64,000 bases of DNA, taken from contig CACDEB010000001.1 of assembly GCA_902551755.1 (NCBI GenBank), positions 247,803 to 311,802 on the forward strand, in the 5' to 3' direction. This document shows, in pieces, positions 7,954 through 17,393 of the stretch (positions are counted from its first letter, which is position 1; every line of letters starts with the position of its first letter). The translations under genes and the position numbers were made by a program. The notes below the pieces were generated by a model, which was not told the DNA's origin, made no database searches, and saw nothing but the letters and a program-made list of their open reading frames with translations. Origin of the DNA: an uncultured Pelagibacteraceae bacterium (lineage in GTDB: Bacteria > Pseudomonadota > Alphaproteobacteria > Pelagibacterales > Pelagibacteraceae).

Positions 7954-9774
7954 TTAGTGTTGTTTACCAAGTATCGCTTTACCGCTAGGTATTCGTACTT
8001 CGTCAACCATTCTTTGAGTAGCAGCATCAGGTGCTTTAGTCATCAAGCTGACTACCACCATTAATACTAAGCTTACTAAAGATCCAACAATACCAAATGT
8101 TAATTGAGTAACTCCCCAGAATCCAGGGTAACCACTTCTTACAGCAATTAGATATGCTGAACCAGCGATTAAACCACCTAACATTCCAGCGACTGCTCCT
8201 TGAGCGTTAGCTCTCTTCCACCATACTCCTAATACAAGTGGGAAGAACAATCCTGACATTGCAAAGTCAAAAGCCCAGATGACTGAACCTAAGATACCTT
8301 GAATCTCAAGAGCTGCAATTGTTGCTCCTGCAAAACCAATTAATACAAGTAATACCCTTGCAACGATAAGTCTTTTCGCTGTCTCTGCTTTAGGGTTAAT
8401 CATCTTGTAGTAAATGTCGTGCGATAGAGCATTTGATATCGCTAACACTAATCCGTCAGCTGTTGACATGGCAGCAGCCATACCTCCAGCAGCAACTAGA
8501 CCAGAAATTACATATGGTAATCCTGCTATCTCTGGAGTAGCCAATACAACGGCTTTACCACCCATGAAAAACTCGTTTAATTCAAGTGTTCCATTTCCGT
8601 TAAAGTCGCTTACAAACATTAAGTTTGCTTGGTTCCAGTTTTGATACCAGTCAATCGCTTGAACTTCAGTGATTGATTTACCAATAATTCCAGTAGCTAA
8701 GTTTGGATCCATTAGTGATAGTTTAGACAAAGTCGCTAACATTGGTGCTGAAGAGTATAGTAGGAATATAAAGAATAGTGACCAACCTACTGATCTTCTT
8801 GCAGCTTTCACACTTGGAGTTGTGAAATATCTCATCATAACGTGTGGTAATGAAGCTGTTCCAGCCATCATACAAACCGCTAATGAAATAAATTTCCAAG
8901 GTGTTGTGTTAACTTCTGCGTGCGCTTTAGTTATACCTGCTAAGCCTTTTGGTACCTGTTTTAGGTCAGCTGCAGAGTTTTTAATTTCGCCAAGACCGAA
9001 CTGAGCTTCTAACTCAGCGATCCTCGCTACTTCATCTGCTAACATAAAGTGTGGAAATACTCCCGCACCCATTTTGTTACTGATCCAGAAAACTGGTAAC
9101 AAGTATGCTATAATCAGTACGATGTACTGTGCAACTTGCGTCCAAGTAACTGCTCTCATTCCACCAAGCATTGAACACATCAATATACTTGCAAGACCAA
9201 CGTACACAGCAATCTCGAAAGGAATATCAAGTGCAACTGATGCAATTGTTCCTGTCGCGTTTATCTGTGCAGTCACGTATGTGAATGATGCAACTGTTAA
9301 GACTATTACCGCAGATAGTCTAGCTAAGTTTCCGCCATATCTAGTTCCGATAAAATCTGGAACTGTGTAGCAACCAAACTTTCTTAAGTATGGTGCTAAT
9401 AGCGAAGCAACTAGTACGTATCCACCAGTCCAACCAACAAGCAATGCCATATAGCCGTAACCTTTGAAGTAAATTCCTCCAGCCATCGCAACGAATGAAG
9501 CACCAGACATCCAGTCTGCTGCAGTAGCCATTCCGTTAAATACTGTTGGAACCTGTCTTCCAGCTACGTAATATGCATCTGTTTGCATTGTACGTGATAG
9601 GTAACCAATCAACGCATAAATTAAAACTGTGAACGCAACAAAGAAAATACCAATTAACTTAGCCGACATTCCAGCTTGTTCAGCAATCGCCATTAAGATT
9701 ATGAAAACGATAAACCCGCCGGTGTATGTTCCATAAATCTTAGGAAGATTGTCTATAAATTTACCTTTAAACAT
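7954..9774 (-). CDS. Sodium:solute symporter, SSS family (VC_2705/ActP-like large subunit)
   Basis: This 606-residue membrane protein has about 13 hydrophobic segments and the SSS motifs YYVAGRQVPTVFNGMATAADWMSGASF near the start of the fold, GCYTVPDFIGTRYG and a Na-site region around SGLVAAGGMAAAMSTADGL. The family couples Na+ entry to uptake of small solutes. The preceding DUF4212 subunit marks it as the VC_2705-type two-component symporter, whose members are usually predicted to carry acetate or other short monocarboxylates; acetyl-CoA synthetase lies 1 kb away. An EF-hand-like loop is present at residues 390-401 (D, N, N, G, E, E spaced as in a calcium loop). Its codon use looks less A+T-biased than its neighbours, consistent with high expression. 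Start ATG overlaps the upstream stop by one base (TAATG). Confidence 0.92.
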   Translation of the reverse strand: MFKGKFIDNLPKIYGTYTGGFIVFIILMAIAEQAGMSAKLIGIFFVAFTVLIYALIGYLSRTMQTDAYYVAGRQVPTVFNGMATAADWMSGASFVAMAGGIYFKGYGYMALLVGWTGGYVLVASLLAPYLRKFGCYTVPDFIGTRYGGNLARLSAVIVLTVASFTYVTAQINATGTIASVALDIPFEIAVYVGLASILMCSMLGGMRAVTWTQVAQYIVLIIAYLLPVFWISNKMGAGVFPHFMLADEVARIAELEAQFGLGEIKNSAADLKQVPKGLAGITKAHAEVNTTPWKFISLAVCMMAGTASLPHVMMRYFTTPSVKAARRSVGWSLFFIFLLYSSAPMLATLSKLSLMDPNLATGIIGKSITEVQAIDWYQNWNQANLMFVSDFNGNGTLELNEFFMGGKAVVLATPEIAGLPYVISGLVAAGGMAAAMSTADGLVLAISNALSHDIYYKMINPKAETAKRLIVARVLLVLIGFAGATIAALEIQGILGSVIWAFDFAMSGLFFPLVLGVWWKRANAQGAVAGMLGGLIAGSAYLIAVRSGYPGFWGVTQLTFGIVGSLVSLVLMVVVSLMTKAPDAATQRMVDEVRIPSGKAILGKQH

Positions 9775-10037
9775 TAGTCATCCTCTCTTTCAGTGTAGCC
9801 GAACTCTTCATCAATTTTTTCTTGTCTATTCGCAAACCAGAAAATCAGTATTACGAAAATTCCAAGAGAACCTTGACATGTCATGTAATAAGACAACGGA
9901 TATCCTAGTGGTCTTATTGATGACGCTTCCATCTCGGCGCCGAAGAAAAAGATGCCAATAGAGAAAACAAACCAGATTGCTAATGTAACAAATAGCAACG
10001 TCCTAGTTTTTTCCCAGTGTTGTTGTTGTTTTGACAT
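9774..10037 (-). CDS. DUF4212 small subunit of the SSS symporter
   Basis: This 87-residue protein (from MSKQQQHWEKT) has two membrane segments, roughly residues 12-34 and 47-70, and the typical DUF4212 ending with FWFANRQEKIDEEFG. Members occur immediately upstream of VC_2705-type SSS transporters and are thought to be an accessory subunit. I chose ATG at 10037 rather than an upstream in-frame ATG at 10088 because a strong GGGAGGG ribosome binding site lies at 10045-10051, and because the homologous region starts there. Confidence 0.9.
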   Translation of the reverse strand: MSKQQQHWEKTRTLLFVTLAIWFVFSIGIFFFGAEMEASSIRPLGYPLSYYMTCQGSLGIFVILIFWFANRQEKIDEEFGYTEREDD

Positions 10038-10044
10038 TTTTTTT

Positions 10045-10051
10045 CCCTCCC
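10045..10051 (-). promoter_or_regulatory. Strong ribosome binding site deciding the DUF4212 start
   Basis: The minus strand reads GGGAGGG, then seven A residues, then ATG at 10037. It is one of the clearest Shine-Dalgarno sequences in this A+T-rich window and suggests high translation of the transporter. Confidence 0.75.
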
Positions 10052-10113
10052 TATAGGTTAAAAGACGAAACATTACCCAAAATGACATAGATTGGAACCC
10101 CTAAAAATGTTAC

Positions 10114-10137
10114 AATTGTGTGTGTTTTTACACAATT
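10114..10137. repeat. Inverted repeat between divergent symporter and hypothetical genes
   Basis: AATTGTGT (10114-10121) and ACACAATT (10130-10137) are perfect 8-bp inverted arms around an 8-base GTGTTTTT centre. It sits between the divergent symporter operon and the gene at 10160. It could be an operator for a dimeric regulator or part of an mRNA leader. No further support is visible. Confidence 0.45.
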
Positions 10138-10159
10138 AGACAACTTGAAGTAGAAAATA

Positions 10160-10783
10160 ATGCTAAAATACAAATTCAATCTAAAAGATATAAGTCTCGC
10201 TGATTTTAAAGTCTATTTGGTTGCAATGTTTAAAGCAGTGCTTCCAAAAAGTAAGTTGAGGAATTTAGACGACCTAAAAAAGTTTATTCAACAGAAATCG
10301 GCTTGGGTAACACAGGTTACTCTTTATAATTATTTAAAAACCAGAATGGGAACAAGATACGTTTTACATTTTGATAATGAAGTTTTTTTATCTTCTATAA
10401 ACAAAGCAAAATGGAATATTTATTATGTGGCCCTTCAAGATCTTACTTTCTACAGCTTCTCGTATTTAAATTATTTCTTTAAATACGAAGACACAGCCAA
10501 ATCGAAAATGATTTATGAAGAGATCTTGCACGATGAACTTAAGAATGGAATGCCAGATGATATAATTGCAAAAGGAAAAGCCACTTTTGACAAAAGATTA
10601 GAAGAAATTGATTGGAAAAAATACTTTAGCTCTTTGCCATTTAACAAAAGTGCTTTGGCATTGTATGAATGGGCGCCAATTGCTGAGGAACTAAAAACTT
10701 TGGATAGAAAAATTGTTTTGAACTCTATGATACTGAAGTGGGATAATATCAAAGAAGAATTCGAAAAGAGAATTAATTTTTAA
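10160..10783 (+). CDS. Conserved-looking hypothetical protein, 207 residues
   Basis: I do not recognise this protein. It is soluble, without a signal peptide or membrane segment, and mixed in charge. It is rich in aromatic residues, for example [23 protein letters not shown] around residues 90-112, and its second half looks mostly alpha-helical ([27 protein letters not shown]). ATG at 10160 starts a clean frame. It is divergent from the DUF4212/SSS operon and convergent with acetyl-CoA synthetase, overlapping its end by 4 bases. The position suggests a link to acetate or monocarboxylate use, but this is only inference from context. Confidence 0.7.
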   Translation: MLKYKFNLKDISLADFKVYLVAMFKAVLPKSKLRNLDDLKKFIQQKSAWVTQVTLYNYLKTRMGTRYVLHFDNEVFLSSINKAKWNIYYVALQDLTFYSFSYLNYFFKYEDTAKSKMIYEEILHDELKNGMPDDIIAKGKATFDKRLEEIDWKKYFSSLPFNKSALALYEWAPIAEELKTLDRKIVLNSMILKWDNIKEEFEKRINF

Positions 10784-12885
10784 ATATTTTTTCTTTCATC
10801 AACAAGACTTTTTACAACACTAGGATCTGCCAACGTTGTAGTATCACCAAGTTGATCATATTCATTTGCTGCAATCTTTCGTAAAATTCTTCTCATTATT
10901 TTTCCTGATCTAGTTTTAGGCAGTCCCGGAGAAAAATGAATTATATCAGGTGTTGCTATTGGTCCGATTTGTTTTCTTACCCAAAGCTTTAAATCTCTTT
11001 CTAAATCACCATCAGGATTTTCACCAACGTTGAGGGTTACATAACAATACAATCCATTTCCTTTTATGTCATGAGGATAGCCTACAACGGCAGCCTCTGC
11101 CACTTTAGGATGGGCAACAAAAGCACTTTCTATTTCAGCAGTTCCTAAGTTGTGACCCGATACGATTATAACATCATCAACTCTTCCAGTGATCCAATAA
11201 TAACCATCTTTATCTCTTCGACATCCATCACCTGTAAAATATTTTCCATCAAATTGAGAAAAATATGTTTCAATAAATCTATTGTGGTCTCCATAAACAG
11301 TTCTCATTTGTCCAGGCCATGATTGAGCAATACATAACCTACCTTGGGCTTCACCTTTTAAAACATTTCCATCTTTATCAACTATTACAGGTTTTATTCC
11401 ATAGAAAGGTTTAGTAGCTGAACCTGGTTTAAGATCTATTGCACCAGTCTGTGGGCTAATCAATATACCACCTGTTTCTGTTTGCCACCAAGTATCAACA
11501 ATTGGACACTTACTATCACCAACTGTTTTGTAATACCATTCCCATGCTTCGGGATTAATTGGTTCTCCTACAGTTCCTAAAAGTTTTAAGCTTTTTCTGG
11601 AAGTTTTTTTAACAGGTCCTTCTCCTTCTCTCATCAAAGCTCTAATTGCGGTAGGAGCTGTATAAAAAATGTTAACTTTATATTTATCAACAATTTGCCA
11701 CCACCTTGAGCTGTCAGGATAAGTTGGAATTCCTTCAAACATTATTGTTGTTGCTCCATTAGCTAAAGGTCCATAAATGATATAACTATGTCCTGTGATC
11801 CAACCAATATCTGCGGTACACCAATAAATATCTTTTTGTTTATAATTGAATATATACTGGTGAGTCATCGAGGCATACACCATATAACCACCCGTTGTAT
11901 GAAGCACACCTTTAGGCTTACCTGTTGAACCAGATGTATATAAAATAAAAAGAGGATCTTCTGCATTCATTTCCTCAGGTTCACACACAGCAGGAACATT
12001 TTTTGTTATGTCATGGTACCAGACATCTCTGTCTTCATTCCAATTAATTCTATTCCCTGTTCTTTTAACAACAACACATTTTTTTACGTTCGTGCAACTT
12101 AATAAGGCTTCATCTGTAATTTCTTTCAATGGAATTGTTTTTCCACCTCTGACCCCCTCATCAGCAGTTACAACATAATCTGAGTTACAGTCATTAATTC
12201 TACCGGCGATACTGTCGGGTGAAAAACCGCCAAAAATTATTGAGTGTATTGCACCAATCCTAGCACATGCAAGCATCGTGTATGCAAGTTCCGGTATCAT
12301 AGTCAAATAAATTGTTACTCTGTCACCTTTTTTAACACCAATATTTTTTAGTCCGTTTGCAATTTTAGATACTTCCAAGTGGAGTTGTTTGTAACTTATT
12401 TTCTTTTGAACTTTTGGATCATCCCCAACCCAAATTATTGCAGTCTTATCTTTATTGTTTTTAAGATGTCTATCTATACAATTTGCTGAAGCATTAAGTG
12501 TTCCGTCATAGAACCATTTAATGTGCACATCAGATTTACTGTACTTGACGTCCTTAATCTTAGAATATGGCTTAATCCAACTTATTCTTTTTCCTTCTTT
12601 TCTCCAAAAAGAGTCATTTTCTTTTAAAGATTGATTATATTTCTTTTCATACAAATTTTTTGTGACTAAAGCTCTTTTAATCCATTCAGATTTTGTTTTA
12701 TAAATTTTTTCACCATCTTCTTTTGGCTGACTAATAGATGTTTTTATTTTTTTCTTTGTTTTTCTCTTTTTAGGTTTTAAAGACCTTCTCTTCTTTATTT
12801 TACGAGAAACCTTTTTTTTTCTCTTTGCAGGTTTTCTTTTTTTAATCTTTTTCCCTTTTTTCTTTTTTCTAGATTTTTTCGGCAT
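10780..12885 (-). CDS. acs: Acetyl-CoA synthetase with polybasic N-terminal extension
   Basis: The enzyme activates acetate to acetyl-CoA through acetyl-AMP. Residues from about 60 onward follow Acs closely: [14 protein letters not shown] (phosphate-binding loop), WWQTETGG (adenine/acetyl pocket), [20 protein letters not shown] and the C-terminal [11 protein letters not shown], whose lysine is the usual acetylation-controlled residue. At 701 residues it is about 50 longer than usual. The excess is at the N-terminus, where 33 of the first 50 residues are Lys or Arg. No in-frame ATG exists between this tail and the enzyme core, so the tail appears genuine. The nearby symporter suggests an acetate uptake and activation unit. 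Confidence 0.95.
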   Translation of the reverse strand: MPKKSRKKKKGKKIKKRKPAKRKKKVSRKIKKRRSLKPKKRKTKKKIKTSISQPKEDGEKIYKTKSEWIKRALVTKNLYEKKYNQSLKENDSFWRKEGKRISWIKPYSKIKDVKYSKSDVHIKWFYDGTLNASANCIDRHLKNNKDKTAIIWVGDDPKVQKKISYKQLHLEVSKIANGLKNIGVKKGDRVTIYLTMIPELAYTMLACARIGAIHSIIFGGFSPDSIAGRINDCNSDYVVTADEGVRGGKTIPLKEITDEALLSCTNVKKCVVVKRTGNRINWNEDRDVWYHDITKNVPAVCEPEEMNAEDPLFILYTSGSTGKPKGVLHTTGGYMVYASMTHQYIFNYKQKDIYWCTADIGWITGHSYIIYGPLANGATTIMFEGIPTYPDSSRWWQIVDKYKVNIFYTAPTAIRALMREGEGPVKKTSRKSLKLLGTVGEPINPEAWEWYYKTVGDSKCPIVDTWWQTETGGILISPQTGAIDLKPGSATKPFYGIKPVIVDKDGNVLKGEAQGRLCIAQSWPGQMRTVYGDHNRFIETYFSQFDGKYFTGDGCRRDKDGYYWITGRVDDVIIVSGHNLGTAEIESAFVAHPKVAEAAVVGYPHDIKGNGLYCYVTLNVGENPDGDLERDLKLWVRKQIGPIATPDIIHFSPGLPKTRSGKIMRRILRKIAANEYDQLGDTTTLADPSVVKSLVDERKNI

Positions 12886-12886
12886 A

Positions 12887-13300
12887 CTAAATATTACCCA
12901 TTTTATTTAATATTTTCCAGCTTTTAGAGTCAATTGGCATTACTGATAATCTGCTTTGTTTAATAAGGGGTATTTCAGTTAAAGAGCCGTTTTTTTTAAT
13001 ATCTTCTAATTTAATGGGTTTTTTTAATTTTTGTTTAAATCTCACTTTAACGGCCACAAACATCTTTTTTTTATCCGTTGGATCTAAGAAAGCTTCTTTT
13101 ATCACTTCTACTATACCAACAATTTCTTTTCCAATATTTGAATGGTAAAAAAAACAAAGATCACCGTTTTTCATTTTTTTCAAATTATTTCTTGCTTGAT
13201 AATTTCTTACACCATCCCATATCGCTCCTTTGACACCTGCTTTTTCCTGCTGGGTGAGTGACCATACATCTGGCTCTGACTTTATTAACCAATATTTCAT
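12887..13300 (-). CDS. EVE domain protein
   Basis: This 137-residue protein begins [15 protein letters not shown] and contains [27 protein letters not shown], the signature of the EVE domain (thymocyte nuclear protein 1 type). The fold is related to PUA and YTH domains and binds modified bases in RNA or DNA. The length covers a single complete domain. It lies immediately after tsaD (adjacent stop and start, no spacer) and just before acs. A role in nucleic-acid modification reading would fit the tRNA-modification gene beside it, but the physiological target is unknown. Confidence 0.92.
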   Translation of the reverse strand: MKYWLIKSEPDVWSLTQQEKAGVKGAIWDGVRNYQARNNLKKMKNGDLCFFYHSNIGKEIVGIVEVIKEAFLDPTDKKKMFVAVKVRFKQKLKKPIKLEDIKKNGSLTEIPLIKQSRLSVMPIDSKSWKILNKMGNI

Positions 13301-14371
13301 TTAGATTTTTACCCCGGCGCCTTTAAGAAATTTTGCTTTATTGTCTAACTGCCATCTTGGGTTTGCCTCGAAATTATGTTTATCAAATTTTTTCTTCTTG
13401 TACCTTTCCAGACCTGCTAATGCTATCATCGCTGCATTATCGGTACACAATTTTAAATCAGGAAAGTAAATTTTAAATTTTTCATCTTGGCATAACTTTT
13501 TTAAAATAATTCTGATTTGTTTATTAGCAGCAACACCACCTGCAACTACCAAAGTTCTATTTTTTGGATAAAGTTCCATATGTTGTTCAATAGCTTTTTT
13601 TGTTTTCTTATACAAAATATCAAGAACAGTTTTTTGAAAACTTGCTGCAAGATCATTTTTGTCTTTGTCTGTCTTTATGAATTCTTTTACTCTTAAAATT
13701 GCTGTTTTAAGACCAGCAAAAGATAAGTTACACCCACCTCTATTTAAGATAGGTTTTGGTAGCACAAATCTATTCTCATCACCATTTCTTGCCAATTCTT
13801 CGATCTTAGGTCCACCTGGATAACCAAGATTTAAAAGTTTTGCTGTTTTATCGAATGCTTCACCAAGTGCATCATCTATCGTTGTACCAAGCCTTTTGTA
13901 GTCACCTAATTTTTTTACAGTTAAGTATTGAGTGTGTCCACCCGAAATTAAAAAAAGTAAATATGGATATTTGATATTAAAATTTAATTTTGGACTTAAG
14001 GCATGTCCCTCTAAATGATTTACAGCTATAAATGGTTTTTTTAATGATAAAGACAAAGCTTTTGCAAAATTTAAACCAACTGATAAACAAACTATTAAAC
14101 CCGGCCCAGCAGTTGCTGCAACAGCATCAATATCTTTCAATTTTACTTTACTAATTTTTAAAGCTTTCTTTGTCATGATATCAATCTTATCAAGATGCGC
14201 TCTTGCAGCTAAATCTGGAACTACACCACCAAATTTTTTATGAACTTCAAATTGACTTGAAACAACATTTGATAAAATTTTTGGTCTATTTTTTCCATTA
14301 TCTCTCAATATGGATACAGCAGTCTCATCACAACTAGTTTCTATGCCAATAATGATTGTTTTTTTTTTCAT
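13301..14371 (-). CDS. tsaD: tRNA N6-adenosine threonylcarbamoyltransferase
   Basis: TsaD (Kae1/YgjD) transfers the threonylcarbamoyl group to A37 of ANN-decoding tRNAs as part of the TsaBDE complex. The 356-residue protein has IIGIETSCDETAVSI at the start, the metal-binding VNHLEGHALSP (HxxxH), FLISGGHTQYL, and the C-terminal CTDNAAMIALAGLERY. These are all hallmark segments. It is divergent from hemC, an arrangement common in alphaproteobacteria, with only about 50 A+T-rich bases between the starts that must hold both promoters. Confidence 0.97.
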   Translation of the reverse strand: MKKKTIIIGIETSCDETAVSILRDNGKNRPKILSNVVSSQFEVHKKFGGVVPDLAARAHLDKIDIMTKKALKISKVKLKDIDAVAATAGPGLIVCLSVGLNFAKALSLSLKKPFIAVNHLEGHALSPKLNFNIKYPYLLFLISGGHTQYLTVKKLGDYKRLGTTIDDALGEAFDKTAKLLNLGYPGGPKIEELARNGDENRFVLPKPILNRGGCNLSFAGLKTAILRVKEFIKTDKDKNDLAASFQKTVLDILYKKTKKAIEQHMELYPKNRTLVVAGGVAANKQIRIILKKLCQDEKFKIYFPDLKLCTDNAAMIALAGLERYKKKKFDKHNFEANPRWQLDNKAKFLKGAGVKI

Positions 14372-14421
14372 AAAAAGTTTTTATTAATGTAATTTACTTT
14401 AAAAATAAAAAAATTAAATAA

Positions 14422-15321
14422 ATGGAAAAACTTATAATTGGTTCTAGAGGAAGTAAATTAGCATTAAAATATGCTGAAATTGCAAAAAAAGCTTTTCTTA
14501 AAGAACTAGATATTGAAATAGAAATTAAAAAAATTACGACAGAGGGAGATTTAATTTTAGATAGAAGGACTAGTGAAATTGGAGGTAAAGGGGAGTTCAT
14601 TAAAAATATTGAAAAAGAACTTATAAGCAAAAATATTGATATAGCTGTTCACTCTTTAAAAGACGTTCCATCTATCAAAACTAAAGGTCTTAAGATGGAA
14701 TGTTTTCTTAAAAGAAATGATCCTCAAGAAGTATTAATTAATAAAGAAAACTTAACACTTGATAAAATTAAAAAAAATTCAGTAATCGGCACTTCTTCAT
14801 TAAGAAGAGAATTTCAATTAAAACATTTGAGACCAGACTTAAAATTTAAATTAATTAGAGGAAATATAGACACCAGAATTAAAAAATTAGATGAGGATAA
14901 ATACGATTCGATTATTTTAGCGAAAGCTGGGTTAGTATCCTTATCTATAGAAAATAGAATTTCAGAGGTTTTCGAATGTAAGAAAATAGTTCCTCCAGCT
15001 GGTCAAGGAACAATCGTTCTTCAGTCTAGAGACGACGATGACAAAATAAATAGCATACTTTCAAAAATAAACCATTTTGAAACTTCAATTGAAGCAAAAG
15101 TTGAAAGGAAAATTTTAAGTGTTTTAGAGGGAGATTGTAATACAGCAGCGGGTATATATGCTAATATAAAAGGCAAGAACGTAAACATTATAGCTGAATT
15201 ATTTTCTGATAATGGTGATAAAAAATTTACTTATAAAGATGAATGCAAAATTGAAGAGGCTTTAAAAATTGCTGAGAAAGCTGGCAATGATTTAAAAAAG
15301 CAGTTTGAGATGGCTAAATAG
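14422..15321 (+). CDS. hemC: Porphobilinogen deaminase (hydroxymethylbilane synthase)
   Basis: HemC joins four porphobilinogen units into hydroxymethylbilane in heme synthesis. The 299-residue protein has the IGSRGSKLALKYAE start, IAVHSLKDVPS, SSLRREFQLKHLRPDL and RGNIDTRIKKLDE. The cysteine that holds the dipyrromethane cofactor is at residue 239 within LEGDCNTAAG. hemD follows with no spacer, so the two form a unit. The cytochrome c maturation genes and SDH elsewhere in the window would use the heme made. Confidence 0.97.
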   Translation: MEKLIIGSRGSKLALKYAEIAKKAFLKELDIEIEIKKITTEGDLILDRRTSEIGGKGEFIKNIEKELISKNIDIAVHSLKDVPSIKTKGLKMECFLKRNDPQEVLINKENLTLDKIKKNSVIGTSSLRREFQLKHLRPDLKFKLIRGNIDTRIKKLDEDKYDSIILAKAGLVSLSIENRISEVFECKKIVPPAGQGTIVLQSRDDDDKINSILSKINHFETSIEAKVERKILSVLEGDCNTAAGIYANIKGKNVNIIAELFSDNGDKKFTYKDECKIEEALKIAEKAGNDLKKQFEMAK

Positions 15322-16020
15322 ATGCATGTTTTGTTAACTAGGCCTTTAGAGGACTCAATAGATCTCATAAAGAGATTTAAAGACAAAGATATTACTGTAT
15401 CCCATCTTCCGTTAATAAAAATAAATAAATTAGATTACCCTAAACTTAAAAGTTCAGAATATAATGTAATTGTTTTTACTAGTTCAAATGCAATTAGAAA
15501 TTTAGATACTAAGGATTTTAATAAAAATACTCTTTGTTTTTGTGTTGGTAATGCAACAGAAAAAACTGCAAAACAAAAAGGTTTTCATAATACATTTTCG
15601 GCTGGTGGAAATGTGAGAAATTTACGAGAATTAATTTTACAAAACTTAGAAAAAAAAACTGATAAAATTTTGTATGTAAGTGGTGAATTAGTTTCATATG
15701 ATTTAGATAAAGACCTAATTAAAGAAGGGTTAAATGTTCAAAGATTAATTAATTATAGTGTCTCACATGTTAAAGACTTAAGTTCTGATTTTTTAAGTGA
15801 ATTAAAAAAAAAAATTCCCGATATTATTTATATCTACTCTCAAAATAGTGCAGTTAGTTTTTTAAATTTGATCAAAAAATATGAATTGGATGAATATTGG
15901 ATGAAAACCAATTTGATGTGTATAGGTGAAAAAACATCATCTGTATTAAATGAGCTAAAATGGAAGAAAATTTTCTTATTTAATCCTGGTGAAGAAGAAT
16001 TTTTATTATATAAAATTTAG
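15322..16020 (+). CDS. hemD: Uroporphyrinogen-III synthase
   Basis: HemD closes and rearranges hydroxymethylbilane to uroporphyrinogen III. The family is poorly conserved, but the N-terminal VLLTRPLEDSIDLIKRFK, the FTSSNAIRNL segment (about 49-58), LYVSGELVSYDL and YIYSQNSAVSFLNLI fit the two-domain HemD fold. Its 232-residue length is normal. Its position immediately after hemC, with adjacent stop and start codons, supports the call strongly. Confidence 0.9.
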   Translation: MHVLLTRPLEDSIDLIKRFKDKDITVSHLPLIKINKLDYPKLKSSEYNVIVFTSSNAIRNLDTKDFNKNTLCFCVGNATEKTAKQKGFHNTFSAGGNVRNLRELILQNLEKKTDKILYVSGELVSYDLDKDLIKEGLNVQRLINYSVSHVKDLSSDFLSELKKKIPDIIYIYSQNSAVSFLNLIKKYELDEYWMKTNLMCIGEKTSSVLNELKWKKIFLFNPGEEEFLLYKI

Positions 16021-16022
16021 AT

Positions 16023-17108
16023 ATGGAAGTTTTTATAAATTTTAAAGATTTATTTCTTTCGGTCTGGGACCAGGGAATTCTCGGAATTGATATTGGTCAA
16101 ATCCTAATTGGTTTAGGAATATTTTTAATATTTCTAATTTTCAGAGGCCTTATCAGCAAACTAATTCTTAAAAAATTGGAAATTATATCTAAAAAAACAA
16201 CTAATAAATTAGATGATACATTTGTGAAATCTTTAGTTGGTCCTGCAAGATTTTTGCCAATTGTGTTAGGTTTCTTTTTCGCAAGCTATTATATGACATT
16301 TAGTGATGAAACCAGCTCATTCGTTGATACTGTTAATAGAACATTAATAACTATATTATTGTTCTGGATTATTCATCAGATAATAGAACCAATTTCTTAC
16401 ATCTTAAGCGGATTAGATAGAATTTTAACTCGTGAATTAATTGGCTGGATAATTAAATCCCTAAAAATACTTATTTTTATACTTGGAGCTGCTGCCGTAT
16501 TAGAATTATGGGGAATTAAGATTGGTCCAATTATAGCAGGGCTTGGTTTGTTCGGTGTTGCAGTAGCACTAGGTGCACAAGATTTATTTAAAAACCTAAT
16601 TTCAGGAATTTTAGTTTTAGTTGAAAAAAGATTTAAAATGGGTGACTGGATTTTAGTTGAAGGCACAATAGAAGGCATTGTTGAGAAAATTGGATTTAGA
16701 TCAACTACAATAAGAAAGTTTGATAAATCTTTAGCCATAATACCAAATTTTCAATTTGCTGAAAATGCTGTGATAAATATCAGCCAAACAACAAATTGGT
16801 TAATAAGCTGGACAATCACCCTTCAGTACGACACCACTATAGAACAACTCAAAAATGTACGAGATCAAATTGAAAATTTTATTAAAGACAGCAAAGATTT
16901 TGATACAAGAGTTGGTTTAGCGGTAAGAGTAGATAAATTTTCAGATAGTTCCATCGATATGTATGTTAGATGTTTTACCCAAACAGGTAGTTGGAATGAA
17001 TGGCTTAAAGTTAAGGAAAGATTAGCTATAGGAATTAAAGAAATTGTAGAAAAAAATAAAGCATCGTTTGCATTTCCTAGTCAATCAATTTACGTAGAGA
17101 AAAAATGA
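16023..17108 (+). CDS. MscS family mechanosensitive channel
   Basis: The protein (361 residues) has about five N-terminal hydrophobic segments, the last being the pore helix region GPIIAGLGLFGVAVALGAQDLFKNLISG (around 172-199), followed by EKRFKMGDWI and the beta-domain signature VEKIGFRSTTIRKFDKSLAIIPN. MscS channels open under membrane tension to release solutes on osmotic downshock. Extra N-terminal segments make this longer than E. coli MscS. It starts 2 bases after hemD and overlaps the next gene by 4 bases, so it is likely translated from the hem operon. Confidence 0.93.
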   Translation: MEVFINFKDLFLSVWDQGILGIDIGQILIGLGIFLIFLIFRGLISKLILKKLEIISKKTTNKLDDTFVKSLVGPARFLPIVLGFFFASYYMTFSDETSSFVDTVNRTLITILLFWIIHQIIEPISYILSGLDRILTRELIGWIIKSLKILIFILGAAAVLELWGIKIGPIIAGLGLFGVAVALGAQDLFKNLISGILVLVEKRFKMGDWILVEGTIEGIVEKIGFRSTTIRKFDKSLAIIPNFQFAENAVINISQTTNWLISWTITLQYDTTIEQLKNVRDQIENFIKDSKDFDTRVGLAVRVDKFSDSSIDMYVRCFTQTGSWNEWLKVKERLAIGIKEIVEKNKASFAFPSQSIYVEKK

Positions 17109-17392
17109 TAATAATTTACATAGTTGCTATGACCATTCTAAAATATTATTCATACGTAGTAATTGCAAACGTTGTTTTAAGTTGGTTAGTAGCTTTTAAT
17201 GTAATTAATACTAGTAATAGATTTGTTTATTCTGTTTTAGATTTTACATACCGCATGACTGAACCTTTTTTAAAAAGAATAAGGGCTTTTTTACCAAATC
17301 TTGGTGCATTTGATATTTCACCTATAATATTACTTATGTTGATATGGATTATGCAAATGTGTATGGAATATTATATAAGACCAATTATATAA
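17105..17392 (+). CDS. YggT family membrane protein
   Basis: This 95-residue protein has two hydrophobic regions (about 3-28 and 70-90) separated by RMTEPFLKRIRAFLPNLGAFDISPI, the YggT signature (TEP.L.p.R...P..G..D.sPi). Function is unknown in most bacteria. The start overlaps the mechanosensitive channel stop by 4 bases, which supports a shared role in membrane or osmotic balance. Confidence 0.9.
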   Translation: MIIIYIVAMTILKYYSYVVIANVVLSWLVAFNVINTSNRFVYSVLDFTYRMTEPFLKRIRAFLPNLGAFDISPIILLMLIWIMQMCMEYYIRPII

Positions 17393-17393
17393 A

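Noticed and set aside
8414-9370. Three plus-strand open frames opposite the SSS symporter
   Set aside because: They are shadows of the symporter codons, which use fewer stop-prone triplets because of higher G+C and amino acid content.
12700-12885. Frameshift or wrong start as the cause of the Acs tail
   Set aside because: The frame is continuous, there is no in-frame ATG or GTG near the expected start, and the tail is compositionally uniform.
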